Shown here piece by piece: positions 23,301-30,818 of a DNA stretch of 64,000 nucleotides. The translations under genes and the position numbers were made by a program. This DNA comes from Bacteriovoracaceae bacterium UBA1511 (lineage in GTDB: Bacteria; Bdellovibrionota; Bacteriovoracia; Bacteriovoracales; Bacteriovoracaceae), in the NCBI GenBank assembly GCA_002323535.1, contig DCQT01000033.1, forward strand, positions 39,369-103,368, given 5' to 3'. Below the pieces are notes generated by a model. That model ran no database searches. It saw nothing but the letters and a program-made list of their open reading frames with translations, and was not told where the DNA came from. Within the stretch, counting starts at the first letter, position 1, and every line of letters starts with the position of its first letter.

Positions 23301-25646
23301 CTTAAGTGTGTGATTAACTTTTCTTGTTTCTGGGTCATAAAAACCCTGTTCATGATTTTGTTGTTCGGTAAATTTAATCAAATTGGAGAATGCTTTATAA
23401 TTGCTTAATAATCTACATTTAGGATTATTTTTATCATTGTTACATTTTTCTTTGATCTCAGAAATTGCTAAATGAGATTCATAGGAAAAGCATTGAGTAG
23501 CGTATTTAGTAATTAACTCCTCCTCAAACCCAGTTCTTGGTTTTCCCTTGTAATCTTTACTCGCTTGAATTGCCTTAATTCGATTTCTTTGACCGATAGG
23601 AGCGGTCCTTACAAACTGTGGGAGACTTTTGAATGTAGCAGACTTGAATAGTTCTTGTCTTGCTTGACCACATGACAGCTCACTTACATCACAAGAGCTC
23701 GTCGGCTGCCTTTGGCACATGGCTTCCTCATCCTGCTTAATAAAATCTGAAATCTGTTGCAACGTTTTAGCTGGATAGTAACTAAGCTTTGGAAATCCTT
23801 TTGCACACCTGGTTATGTAACGTTCTTGGTTAAATGTAAGGTCTGTTGACCTAACTCGGCTCATTCTAGACTTTCGATCGCTATAAACATCAGACCTTGC
23901 TTCCCTTCTCTGTACTTCCGTCTTTTCGGGTGAGTATGCGTCTGTTGCAATTGGATTGTCTTTATTCTCTGTGTACTTAATTATAGGATTCAAATTATAA
24001 CTTTTACAACTTGGATTCTTTTTTAAAGCCTGTGCACTGCTTTGAGTCATCCTATCAGCATAAGAATATTGAAACGGTGAAAGGCTCCTTTGAGCACCTT
24101 TTTCTTCAATTGATTTAACTGAAGATATAACTGCTTTTTGAAGTCTGTATTTTTGAAAATCATTCAACTGTGATACTTGAACGCAAATTTTCTTGGGTAG
24201 TTGATCTAGTTTGGAGATGTAGAATTTTGTGAGTTGGGTATTACCTAAACATGACTTAATTTTGGATACTTCTTTTTTTTGTGCCGGGTGTAGACACTTT
24301 TTTTGCTTGTTTGTCTTTGTAATTCTTAGTGTGGATACTTTTGCTCGTTCGCAAAATTTTAAGTCGGGAGAATGCAGTTGCGGTTTTTCTTTACTTAATG
24401 GAGGGATTATCAGAGGTAGGGGGAATTTTGCATCAGACTTAATCTCAATTTGATACTGATCCTTTAGAGATTTAAAAATTATATCCTGATAGTAACCGGC
24501 CATTTCTGGAAAACCTTTCCCTGGAGTGATAACTATTTTGGGCTTTTCCCCCTGAAGGGTCGATAACTTTATGTATGGTGCTAACCTCTGGATAAGTTTA
24601 TTAAAATATTCGTTCTCCTCCGGGTTCTTGATTCTGCTTCTACCAATAGCTTTTTGCAATACTCCTGCTGCAACCTTCTTAGAGGCACAGCCCCAAACGC
24701 TAAAGCCTGAGCCGTATTCAAAAGGATTTTCCTCTGAGCAAGAATGAGGATCACAAAAACTTTTTGTTTTAAACTTTAAGCCTTGAAATTCAGAAAATGT
24801 GAGGTATCCACATCGGTTCTTAAGAGATTTACCTTTTAATTGTGATAAGTAATCACTCAGGCGAGGGCAGTTACAGTGGTGTTCACTTAAACACTGTTCT
24901 GCAAATCCTTCTGCAAAAGGGATTCTTATATCCCTATCCCTCCATAAGTCATCCAGTCGACTTGTAACAGATGAGTGTGAATACTTAAGCCCCTCTTTTA
25001 CACCTAATGTTAGAACTTGCTCAGGCACCTTCCTTTTTTTACATCTTAGGACTGTAAATTCTTTTTTTTGAAAAAGCTGAGATTTGTATATACCTTTGTC
25101 GGTTGTTGCTTTTGTGTACCCGTACAGTTTAAGTAGTTTTCTTATTATAACTTCGGGCATGTGGTCAATTTTCGAGTCCAGAAATTTTCTTAATTTCTTG
25201 AATGATTTCGGGGTGAATATGCTCTCTGTAGATAAAAGTATTTCGCGCTTAAGCCTCAGGTAATTACTTATACTTCTGTGTCCCTGGTAGCGCGAATTAT
25301 TTACAATTTCAGAGAAGATTGACTTAAATGGCTTGAGATAATCTTTGACAAGTTTAGTTGAGAGATTTTTAAGTCGTGCTGTTTTGTTGGCATCATAATC
25401 GTTTTTATTTTTAATTACTTTAAATAACTCAATCTTTTCAAAGTCATCATCTTTTTGTTTTTGGGAGCATCTTTTGTAATCAACTAATACTCTTCCTCTA
25501 AGTATTGATGAGGCGGGTTCTGGCTCTCTTCGTGCTCTTTGGTCGCTCTTGTAGGACTCTATCTGTCGCTTGCAGGAATACTCACCTTGAGCGTAAGAGC
25601 TTGCAGTTATTAAGCAAATCAATGTAAAAAAGAAGTATCTATTCAA
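20322..25646 (-). CDS. Giant (1774-aa) secreted cysteine-rich protein of unknown function
   Basis: Begins at TTG 25646 with a signal peptide (MNRYFFFTLICLITASSYAQ). The first ~1100 residues are lysine- and cysteine-rich with many scattered short motifs (for example CLSEHHCNCPRLSDYLSQ, CDPHSCSEENPFEYGSGF), implying numerous disulfides. About residues 1345-1395 are hydrophobic and glycine/alanine-rich (IVMGTCLAAGALTMAPPPAK, VAGAVGDAICTGWYLYSSL). The C-terminal ~370 residues are helical and charged. I recognise no domain. It sits between a secreted HEXXH protease gene (33 nt upstream) and the deaminase-like gene (2 nt downstream). It could be a protease substrate, adhesin or toxin-like effector, none of which the sequence proves. 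The start overlaps an inverted repeat. Confidence 0.75.
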   Translation of the reverse strand: MNRYFFFTLICLITASSYAQGEYSCKRQIESYKSDQRARREPEPASSILRGRVLVDYKRCSQKQKDDDFEKIELFKVIKNKNDYDANKTARLKNLSTKLVKDYLKPFKSIFSEIVNNSRYQGHRSISNYLRLKREILLSTESIFTPKSFKKLRKFLDSKIDHMPEVIIRKLLKLYGYTKATTDKGIYKSQLFQKKEFTVLRCKKRKVPEQVLTLGVKEGLKYSHSSVTSRLDDLWRDRDIRIPFAEGFAEQCLSEHHCNCPRLSDYLSQLKGKSLKNRCGYLTFSEFQGLKFKTKSFCDPHSCSEENPFEYGSGFSVWGCASKKVAAGVLQKAIGRSRIKNPEENEYFNKLIQRLAPYIKLSTLQGEKPKIVITPGKGFPEMAGYYQDIIFKSLKDQYQIEIKSDAKFPLPLIIPPLSKEKPQLHSPDLKFCERAKVSTLRITKTNKQKKCLHPAQKKEVSKIKSCLGNTQLTKFYISKLDQLPKKICVQVSQLNDFQKYRLQKAVISSVKSIEEKGAQRSLSPFQYSYADRMTQSSAQALKKNPSCKSYNLNPIIKYTENKDNPIATDAYSPEKTEVQRREARSDVYSDRKSRMSRVRSTDLTFNQERYITRCAKGFPKLSYYPAKTLQQISDFIKQDEEAMCQRQPTSSCDVSELSCGQARQELFKSATFKSLPQFVRTAPIGQRNRIKAIQASKDYKGKPRTGFEEELITKYATQCFSYESHLAISEIKEKCNNDKNNPKCRLLSNYKAFSNLIKFTEQQNHEQGFYDPETRKVNHTLKKKFAVCMTKLPEKRMDCLQTSLSRRELLAMAKSTGVKLDQVIPPTTRHAFLKVVGSRRGALQIEGRTNRNNQIVHPKIRRCPRDFKVTKDKGHCITSRSKQLSIKSKSQDEVKCDIQTSEPGGITDNCQNRRCKNPYAQKRIGKVIKKIASNPESYDSENFIKDSIKHLTKIEKVKAICRSVINNKSLTPRINDENYIKKIKKYKNNLYTIEGSSLKTISIRLKTNNENCPNLDSKFYSEAPRDKKFQCKKLGIKRPEKLSTTELKEIKESFQAQIKRAHKLYKKYEKFKPGLLKTGQTIAETLITGIGKYAICLPVDRYTSEFPSDQLAIPTYDSETIIGRGNLREWCSSEGGRQTRDFKVSAERAKQEIEEFRLVMESIAKTVTRFPALGVGLKPSEGKTSLFSAGEISIEDLNNLDPSISLSLATGDEKTCVKFYKDPFSTSFTAEPANCKVKYRHSGNIFGGYYEKPFSSVEISQKSEFEENYTALDKELKELCKNEEDQDGEQNKFLRLLEGKVGQDFISDNPGLEEVRSCLLNKERAKEQADLDADKVVERIVMGTCLAAGALTMAPPPAKVAGAVGDAICTGWYLYSSLGKRYQTTRELQSYLSCLYKGDKSCSIDDLTKMYERHDAAISDSNMEMAMVPLFALGFLGDIKEVAHYRKFQKANKTLARLVGSNASKEAIEAASSAAKNELKATYKELFKLEEFTDSDLRRISNMSGKPTSFLKNPSKYMLQKNRMEMIRKLGFEDIQDQALRRKMFDLLTDNPEIIDALRSGWTRGFRPKRSFLRGLFENEEALREFLEALDGENLNKFVKQMKAAAEGGTEKIALESMREIFKDAPKALEIIEHNLDLLKPFSRTRQVSDAVIQTGAKIPGAFYSAMALPYRVIKANRKELSRIKAQVRLIEEIIESNPERTVNSELASELEKLKTSVRVSTAEKALIKIKKILEAGEGSSMSRRISKLRKENPALKFFSDEEIIKSLQKACGR

Positions 25647-25658
25647 TAGATACTCTTC
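25632..25658 (-). promoter_or_regulatory. Inverted repeat spanning the TTG start and ribosome site of the 1774-aa gene
   Basis: On the minus strand GAAG-AG-TATCTA, the loop TTGAA and TAGATA-CTTC form a hairpin with a two-base bulge. The TTG start lies in the loop, and the only Shine-Dalgarno-like bases (GAAGAG) are in the 5' arm. It may reduce initiation at an already weak start codon. Confidence 0.45.
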
Positions 25659-25678
25659 GGTAGAAGAAGGGTAATTAA

Positions 25679-26977
25679 TTAGGGATTTGGAAACCTCAAT
25701 AATTTAGGCTTATGCTCACTACAGCTATATAGATTTTGTTTACGGTAAAACTTTTTACACCCAAACATTTTAAATATTCCTGGTTCCCTTAATAAAATTT
25801 CATTTAGTCTAAAACTCCCAGAGGGATGAACCCCGTCATCTTTAGTGCCGCATAGTATTTTGTAAGAGGAGGTGAGTAATCTAAGTTTTTTCATTTTGCT
25901 ATAGCTTCTATTTTCAAGCTCGCGTGAGATAGAATCAGCGGCGAAAATGTCGGCCATAATTTCGTCTTTGTAGTCGATAAGGATTCCTTTTGTTAACCAT
26001 GACCCTGGATAATGATTGGCCATACAAAGTATTGTTTCAGACGCTCTTTTTGGAGAAATCACCATATGTTTTTCATGGCCAAAAAGATGTCCTAATTCAT
26101 GAGTGATGACCATTAACATTTTAAAAAATATCTCATCTCTGTGGTCTTCAATATTTTCTTTGTTGTATATTTCGGCCATGAAACTTGGACAAAAAGTAAC
26201 AGGGATATTGTGAGGAAGTTCACTTAATTTTTGACCTGGCACGAATGCACTTCCAAAAACTCCATAATACGTGCAGTTTCGAATAAAGCCATCTCTTGCA
26301 AAGTCATAACTGTCTTTAAACCTTGCTTCTGCTTTTGGGTTCAAACTAAAAAGCGGTTTGATGCGGTTTAAAAGTTCTAAGGCACTTTTAATTTTTTCTT
26401 CTTTTTGTTTTCCACTATATTGTTTTGATAAATGGTTTTTTATACTTGTTGAAAATGTTTCAATTGATGAGTTGAAAATATCTTCTAAAAGATCTTCTTT
26501 TGGTTCTATAATATCACTAAGGTGTTGTTGTTGTCGTTGATAGTACTCAGCAAATAGGTTTTCTTTTAGCTTAATTACTTGCTCTTCTTTTTCAAGATAT
26601 TTATTTAAAACTGTATCTAGTTTAGAGTTGATTTCACCCCATCCACAAGTTTTAGGTATCTCTTCTTGTGATCCACATCTGTTGAACATTTTTATATCAA
26701 AATCAAAAAATTGGCTTGTATCTAATTCATTTATTCCGTGAATTTTGAAGAGATCAACACTACTTTCGATTGTCTCGTAAAAGGGCTTTAGTGCAATCCT
26801 TCTTATACTTTTTTGATTGCTTTTGAAGTTTTTTGAGTCGCAAATAACACTTGTTGGGTTTTTACAAAATTTTTCAAAAATAGGATCTTCTAATTCTTTA
26901 CTAGACTGACAGCTCTCGCTTCTCAAGGCCGCATTTATTAGTAGCGTGCTTAATATTAAAATTAATTTTGTTTTCAT
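25679..26977 (-). CDS. Secreted gluzincin-type zinc metalloprotease
   Basis: A 432-residue exported protein (MKTKLILILSTLLINAALRS signal). The zinc site is VITHELGHLFGHE (H293, E294, H297), with the third ligand in YKDEIMADIFAAD (E339) and the D343 that usually follows it, as in gluzincins. GVHPSGSFRLNEILLREPG near the C-terminus resembles the HPP/RVN block of M13/M48 enzymes. The N-terminal half is charged and helical. It is first in a three-gene minus-strand operon with the 1774-residue protein and the deaminase-like protein, hinting that it may process or act with the former. Its ATG and GAGGGG ribosome site are inside a 14-bp imperfect hairpin. Confidence 0.85.
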   Translation of the reverse strand: MKTKLILILSTLLINAALRSESCQSSKELEDPIFEKFCKNPTSVICDSKNFKSNQKSIRRIALKPFYETIESSVDLFKIHGINELDTSQFFDFDIKMFNRCGSQEEIPKTCGWGEINSKLDTVLNKYLEKEEQVIKLKENLFAEYYQRQQQHLSDIIEPKEDLLEDIFNSSIETFSTSIKNHLSKQYSGKQKEEKIKSALELLNRIKPLFSLNPKAEARFKDSYDFARDGFIRNCTYYGVFGSAFVPGQKLSELPHNIPVTFCPSFMAEIYNKENIEDHRDEIFFKMLMVITHELGHLFGHEKHMVISPKRASETILCMANHYPGSWLTKGILIDYKDEIMADIFAADSISRELENRSYSKMKKLRLLTSSYKILCGTKDDGVHPSGSFRLNEILLREPGIFKMFGCKKFYRKQNLYSCSEHKPKLLRFPNP

Positions 26978-27014
26978 TCTTGATCCCCTCTTTAGTTATT
27001 GGGGCAAGAATGAA
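26973..27014 (-). promoter_or_regulatory. 14-bp bulged hairpin covering the start codon and ribosome site of the metalloprotease operon
   Basis: On the minus strand TTCATTCTTG-CCCC, a 12-nt loop and GGGG-AT-CAAGAATGAA form a stem broken only by a two-base bulge. The ATG at 26977 and the GGGG of its ribosome site lie in the 3' arm. Folding would block initiation of the first gene of the operon. It could equally be a dimeric operator in DNA. The pairing is seen; the function is inferred. Confidence 0.6.
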
Positions 27015-27099
27015 TCCAAAACTTTGTTTTAAAGTTTAGTGCTTTAAACATTTTCATCTGTCTAATTTTTAGACGATGCAGTTTTTAACTTTTATATTT

Positions 27100-27987
27100 T
27101 TAGAAGTGCCAGGGGAATTGATCAAATTTCTTCTCTCTTTTTTCAAGAAAAGACGTTCTCCCTTCCTCTGCCTCAGGTGTTCCATAAGCAAGTCTTGTCG
27201 CTTCTCCCGCAAAAACCTGTTGGCCCACAAGTCCATCATCAATTAAGTTAAATCCAAACTTAAGCATTCTCATCGCTGTAGGTGACTTTTTCATCATTTC
27301 ACGTGCCCAGTTTACAGCTTCTTTTTCTAAGTCTTTGTGTGGAATAACGGCATTGGCCATTCCCATCTCAAATGCTTCTTGCGCAGAGTAATTTTTACCC
27401 AAAAAGAATATTTCTCGCGCGCGTTTTTGTCCTACTTGTCTCGCTAGATATGCACTTCCATAGCCACTGTCAAAGCTCGCCACATCTGGGTCAGTTTGTT
27501 TAAAAATTGCATGCTCTTTTGAAGCCAAGGTTAAGTCACAAACAACATGAAGACTGTGGCCACCGCCAACGGCCCAGCCTGGAACAACGGCCATAACAAC
27601 TTTAGGCATGAAGCGAATTAAGCGTTGAACTTCTAAAATATGTAGTCTTCCCAGTGAATGATCAGGTTTTCCGTCTTCATATTGATAGCCATCTTTTCCT
27701 CGAATTCGTTGATCGCCGCCTGAACAAAATGCCCAGCCTCCATCTTTTTCGCTCGGGCCATTTCCGGTGAGCATAACGACACCTACATCCGTCCACATCC
27801 TCGCGTGATCTAGGGCGCGATAGAGCTCATCTACTGTTTGTGGCCTAAAGGCATTTCTACATTCAGGTCGATTGAAAGCAATTCTGACCAATCCGAGATC
27901 TTTATGACGATGGTATGTGATGTCGTTGAAGTCAAACTCATCAACGTCAGACCATTCAGATTCATTAAAAATTGGGGATATACTCAT
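27100..27987 (-). CDS. menB: 1,4-dihydroxy-2-naphthoyl-CoA synthase
   Basis: Closes the second ring in menaquinone synthesis, from o-succinylbenzoyl-CoA. The crotonase fold is complete and MenB-specific: ITYHRHKDLGLVRIAFNRPE, the CSGGDQRIRGKDGY loop, VPGWAVGGGHSLHVVCDLTLAS, QTDPDVASFDSGYGSAYLAR and the C-terminal FLEKREKKFDQFPWHF. I chose ATG 27987, with GGAG six bases upstream, instead of the two in-frame ATGs at 27999-28002. No other men gene is adjacent. It diverges from folE. Confidence 0.96.
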   Translation of the reverse strand: MSISPIFNESEWSDVDEFDFNDITYHRHKDLGLVRIAFNRPECRNAFRPQTVDELYRALDHARMWTDVGVVMLTGNGPSEKDGGWAFCSGGDQRIRGKDGYQYEDGKPDHSLGRLHILEVQRLIRFMPKVVMAVVPGWAVGGGHSLHVVCDLTLASKEHAIFKQTDPDVASFDSGYGSAYLARQVGQKRAREIFFLGKNYSAQEAFEMGMANAVIPHKDLEKEAVNWAREMMKKSPTAMRMLKFGFNLIDDGLVGQQVFAGEATRLAYGTPEAEEGRTSFLEKREKKFDQFPWHF

Positions 27988-28058
27988 TACTTTCTCCATC
28001 AAACGATATTGTATTTAAAAAATACGAGAGATGTCTGGTTTTAGTCAACTAAGAAGGG

Positions 28059-28087
28059 TGGACTTTTCTCGACAAGAATTCTATACA
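28059..28087 (+). promoter_or_regulatory. Putative sigma-70-type promoter for folE
   Basis: TGGACT (28059-28064) and TATACA (28082-28087) are 17 bp apart, with 4 of 6 consensus matches each. Transcription would begin near 28094, just before the ribosome site and ATG 28112, which supports that start for folE. Matches of this quality do occur by chance in AT-rich DNA. Confidence 0.4.
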
Positions 28088-28111
28088 ATAGCGCTTAAAA
28101 GCGGGAATATC

Positions 28112-28816
28112 ATGAAATTTGAAACGACATTTAATAATTATTTCGGAAAAGAGTTAGCAAAAACAGACGAGCCAGAGGAAAAGCTTAAAGAGCTTCTCGC
28201 AAGATTGGAAGGCAGGACCTTAGAGCTCAATTCTGCCAGAAAGAAGATGTCGGCCGGTTTTGGACAAGTCCTTCAGGCATTAGCGGAAGCTTATCCAACA
28301 CTTGATTTAAATGATCCAAATCTAACTGATACTCCAAACAGAATGGCGAGAGCATTACTTGAAGTTTGCTCAGGACTTGGTGCTGTTAACTCTGATGCGA
28401 TTACAACTACCTTTCCTGCCGAAGATTATAACGATGTAATTCTTCTAAAAAATATTGATTTTACATCTTTATGCTCACATCACTTTTTTCCCTTCTCTGG
28501 GGTTGCCCACGTTGGTTATTTACCAGACCCTAAGATTGGATCAAAGGTTCTTGGGCTCTCAAAACTTGCTCGAATCGTGGACATTCACTCTCAGAGACCT
28601 CAGTTGCAAGAGAGACTCTGTCAAGATGTGATGAAGGCATTAAAAGAAGAGCTGCGTCCTGCTGGTGTTATGGTTGTTGTAGAGGCTGCCCATGGTTGTC
28701 TCAATTGTCGTGGAGCCAAAAAAATTAACGCGTCGATGATGACTAGTAGCGTTTATGGAAAGTTCAAAGAAGATATTAAGCTTCGAGAAGAATTCCTCGC
28801 ACTTATTCGTGCTTAA
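28112..28816 (+). CDS. folE: GTP cyclohydrolase I
   Basis: First enzyme of folate and pterin synthesis, converting GTP to dihydroneopterin triphosphate. After an N-terminal extension the catalytic core is clear: LNDPNLTDTPNRMARALLEV, the zinc and substrate block FTSLCSHHFFPFSGVAHVGY, KVLGLSKLARIVDIHSQRPQ and the second zinc cysteine in AAHGCLNCRGAKK. The usual CEHH is CSHH here. I use ATG 28112; the frame is open further upstream to 28031 but that part overlaps the likely promoter. It converges with the GNAT gene, and the two share the TTAA at 28813-28816 as their stop codons. Confidence 0.95.
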   Translation: MKFETTFNNYFGKELAKTDEPEEKLKELLARLEGRTLELNSARKKMSAGFGQVLQALAEAYPTLDLNDPNLTDTPNRMARALLEVCSGLGAVNSDAITTTFPAEDYNDVILLKNIDFTSLCSHHFFPFSGVAHVGYLPDPKIGSKVLGLSKLARIVDIHSQRPQLQERLCQDVMKALKEELRPAGVMVVVEAAHGCLNCRGAKKINASMMTSSVYGKFKEDIKLREEFLALIRA

Positions 28817-29295
28817 GAGTTCGCAAACTTATCTAGTTTTTCACCATCAAGTCGATAAATGATCCACTCATTTTGAGGCTTTGCTTCTATTGAATCATAA
28901 AAATCGATGCTTGGTTTATTCCAATCGAGGACAACCCATTCCAATCTTCTAAAGTTTCTTTCTTTTGTTATTTGAGCTAGTTGTTTTAATAAGGCGATGC
29001 CAGCCCCTTTTCCCCGGTGCTCTGGAAGAACGAATAGGTCTTCTAGGTGAATTCCCGGTCGCCCTTCAAAGGTTGAGTAAGTAGGAAAAAATAAAGCAAA
29101 ACCAACAGGAGTATTGTTTATTTTTGCGAGTAGGCATTCGGCATAAGGTCTTTCACCAAAAAGGTTCTCTTCAAGATCTTTGTCCGTCATTTTTACTGTG
29201 TGAGAGAGTTTTTCATACTCGGCAAGATCAAGGATAAACTTTTTTATATAAGAAAGGTCCTCTTTCTTTGCAAAAGTGACAGATAGGTTAATCAT
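28813..29295 (-). CDS. GNAT acetyltransferase of the diamine/thialysine (SSAT) type
   Basis: A 160-residue N-acetyltransferase. Sequence features match the spermidine/spermine or thialysine acetyltransferase branch: LDLAEYEKLSH, YAECLLAKINNTPVGFALFF, YSTFEGRPGIHLEDLFVLPE, the acetyl-CoA loop HRGKGAGIALLKQL, RLEWVVLDWNKPSIDFYDSI and EWIIYRLDGEKL. The substrate could be a polyamine, given the spermidine genes elsewhere in the window, or a thialysine-like amine. The usual FYxSLGA is FYDSIEA here, replacing the conserved glycine. It is the last gene of a minus-strand run with the acidic membrane protein and the DTW protein. Confidence 0.88.
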   Translation of the reverse strand: MINLSVTFAKKEDLSYIKKFILDLAEYEKLSHTVKMTDKDLEENLFGERPYAECLLAKINNTPVGFALFFPTYSTFEGRPGIHLEDLFVLPEHRGKGAGIALLKQLAQITKERNFRRLEWVVLDWNKPSIDFYDSIEAKPQNEWIIYRLDGEKLDKFANS

Positions 29296-29307
29296 TTAAA
29301 AATCGCT

Positions 29308-29877
29308 TTATTTAAGGTTATACCTTTCTCTATCACAGATATTTTTTATTTCGTCAGGAATTTTTGAGCTACGAGCACAATCTTCATAGAATTGAATAAT
29401 TTTTTGTTGGTGATCAGGTTGCACTTTATAAATTTTTGCCATTTCAACAACAATTGCTCGCGCCATCTCAGGATCCTCTGAGATTTCTTCCAAAGCCGCT
29501 CCTAAAAATTCAGAGAAGTCCTCATCAGACACCTTTTCTGAGTACTCCTCGAGGTCTTGTTCGTTGTAGTCATCTTCGTCACTTTCTAGTGTCGTCTCAA
29601 GGAGTTCCTCACTGTTCAAAGCGATTTCTTCCTGGTTATTCTCGTCGATATTTTTAGGAACTTGCTCACCAATTTGAATTGATTCATCTTCCATTGGTAC
29701 TTCAGACCCTGATTCATGTTCGCTAGAATCTCCAAGTTTTGCATCAAGTTTCTCTTGGAGAGCTTGGGCTCTTTCATCCATCACTGGGTTTTCATCCATC
29801 AATGGAGTGTTTTTGTTAACAAAGTAAATGCCTAGGGCAAATAATCCAATGAATAATATAGGCGCTACGTATCTCAT
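29308..29877 (-). CDS. Membrane-anchored acidic protein, unknown function
   Basis: A 189-residue protein with one N-terminal transmembrane helix (YVAPILFIGLFALGIYFV), then a long glutamate/aspartate-rich, probably disordered linker (about residues 25-115). A small helical C-terminal domain contains two cysteines (EDCARSSKIPDEIKNICD). No family recognised. Its ATG overlaps the end of the DTW gene by 4 bp, so the two are translationally coupled. A role on the periplasmic or cytoplasmic face cannot be decided from the sequence. Confidence 0.7.
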   Translation of the reverse strand: MRYVAPILFIGLFALGIYFVNKNTPLMDENPVMDERAQALQEKLDAKLGDSSEHESGSEVPMEDESIQIGEQVPKNIDENNQEEIALNSEELLETTLESDEDDYNEQDLEEYSEKVSDEDFSEFLGAALEEISEDPEMARAIVVEMAKIYKVQPDHQQKIIQFYEDCARSSKIPDEIKNICDRERYNLK

Positions 29878-30497
29878 GTATTCAATTCTAAGATCTTCCC
29901 AGAAAAATGTCTTCTATTTTTTAAGCTATTAACAGATAAAGCTTTTAAATTCTTCTCTAAAAATTCTGCTTGTGAGTCTCCCTCAAGGCTCTCAATTACT
30001 TTTCCCATGGATTCATAGGTACACAAGAAGTTTGGCTTTGGTTGTTTTCTACAATGGTAATTAGATATGTAGTTTTTTTCCTCAAGTTTAACGCATTGGA
30101 TATCTTTTAGTTTATCCTCTCTCTTATGCACTTTCTTTGCTTGATTCCAGCTACCATCGGGAACAATAAAGTGAAGCTTTTCTCGTGGAATTTCTTTAAG
30201 CTCACTAACACTTATTGCATCTTCTGAGGGGAATAAAAAGTATGTCTGTTTATCAATCGGAATAATACTGTCCCAATCAAGTGGGTTGTTCAAGTCTCCT
30301 CTGAGGTGAATTTTACAATTTGGGAGAGTATTTTTTGCTAACCTTCCAGTATTACTCGAGAGGTAAGACTCTCTTTTATGCATGATAATACTCCATGACA
30401 GTTTGGAGCTGACAGAGACCAGCTCATCGCAGAAACAACTTATTTTCATACTCCAGCATCTTGGGCAGCGATCGTGTTTGTTTAGTTTGTTTGTCAT
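29874..30497 (-). CDS. DTW-domain tRNA-uridine aminocarboxypropyltransferase
   Basis: A 207-residue DTW-family protein (YfiP/TapT type) that installs acp3U in tRNA using AdoMet. Visible are the N-terminal zinc-like motif CPRCWSMKISCFCDEL, the early HKRESYLSSNTGRLAKNTL block, and the family signature as VPDGSWNQAKK, a DTW variant in which the threonine is serine. HCRKQPKPNFLCTYESMGK is the conserved C-terminal block. Length is normal. It heads a run with the acidic membrane protein and the GNAT enzyme. Confidence 0.9.
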   Translation of the reverse strand: MTNKLNKHDRCPRCWSMKISCFCDELVSVSSKLSWSIIMHKRESYLSSNTGRLAKNTLPNCKIHLRGDLNNPLDWDSIIPIDKQTYFLFPSEDAISVSELKEIPREKLHFIVPDGSWNQAKKVHKREDKLKDIQCVKLEEKNYISNYHCRKQPKPNFLCTYESMGKVIESLEGDSQAEFLEKNLKALSVNSLKNRRHFSGKILELNT

Positions 30498-30636
30498 ATG
30501 CTCATTTGTTAACTTGATTTCTTCATAGTTTCCATAAAATTAATACAATTCATGTCTTCTATGTAAATTTATCAGGCTTTGTTTCTTGACTTAAGCTGGC
30601 TAAGTGTTAATTATTCAGCCATTAGTGGAGGCTTGA

Positions 30637-30813
30637 TTGAAAAGACCAGTCAAATTAAATGAAGTATTTTTTGTCAAAGGAAAGACGCTCTTTCCGATTA
30701 AAGGGCAGAGTAAATTATTTTCATTTCTAGCTGCTGAAAAAGCAATGAGTGCCAGTAGGTCGAAATCAAAGGTAAAGACCCTGAAGCCTGCTCTCGTAAA
30801 AAAGAAAAAGTAG
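30637..30813 (+). CDS. Small basic protein of 58 residues (TTG start)
   Basis: TTG 30637 lies behind a good GTGGAGG ribosome site (six-base spacing), and the frame runs 58 codons to TAG 30811. The product begins MKRPVKLNEVFFVKGKTLF and ends in a polylysine tail (PALVKKKK). It has about 18 lysines or arginines and only two acidic residues, suggesting nucleic-acid or ribosome binding. A good -35 hexamer (TTGACT, 30586-30591) is upstream. It lies between, and runs opposite to, the DTW gene and mltA. No family recognised. Strength of the ribosome site and composition make it likely real. Confidence 0.55.
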   Translation: MKRPVKLNEVFFVKGKTLFPIKGQSKLFSFLAAEKAMSASRSKSKVKTLKPALVKKKK

Positions 30814-30818
30814 TTAAA

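Noticed and set aside
27020..27075. Short inverted repeats AAACTTT/AAAGTTT and GTCTAA/TTAGAC as a menB terminator
   Set aside because: On the menB transcript neither stem is followed by a T run, so terminator function is not supported.
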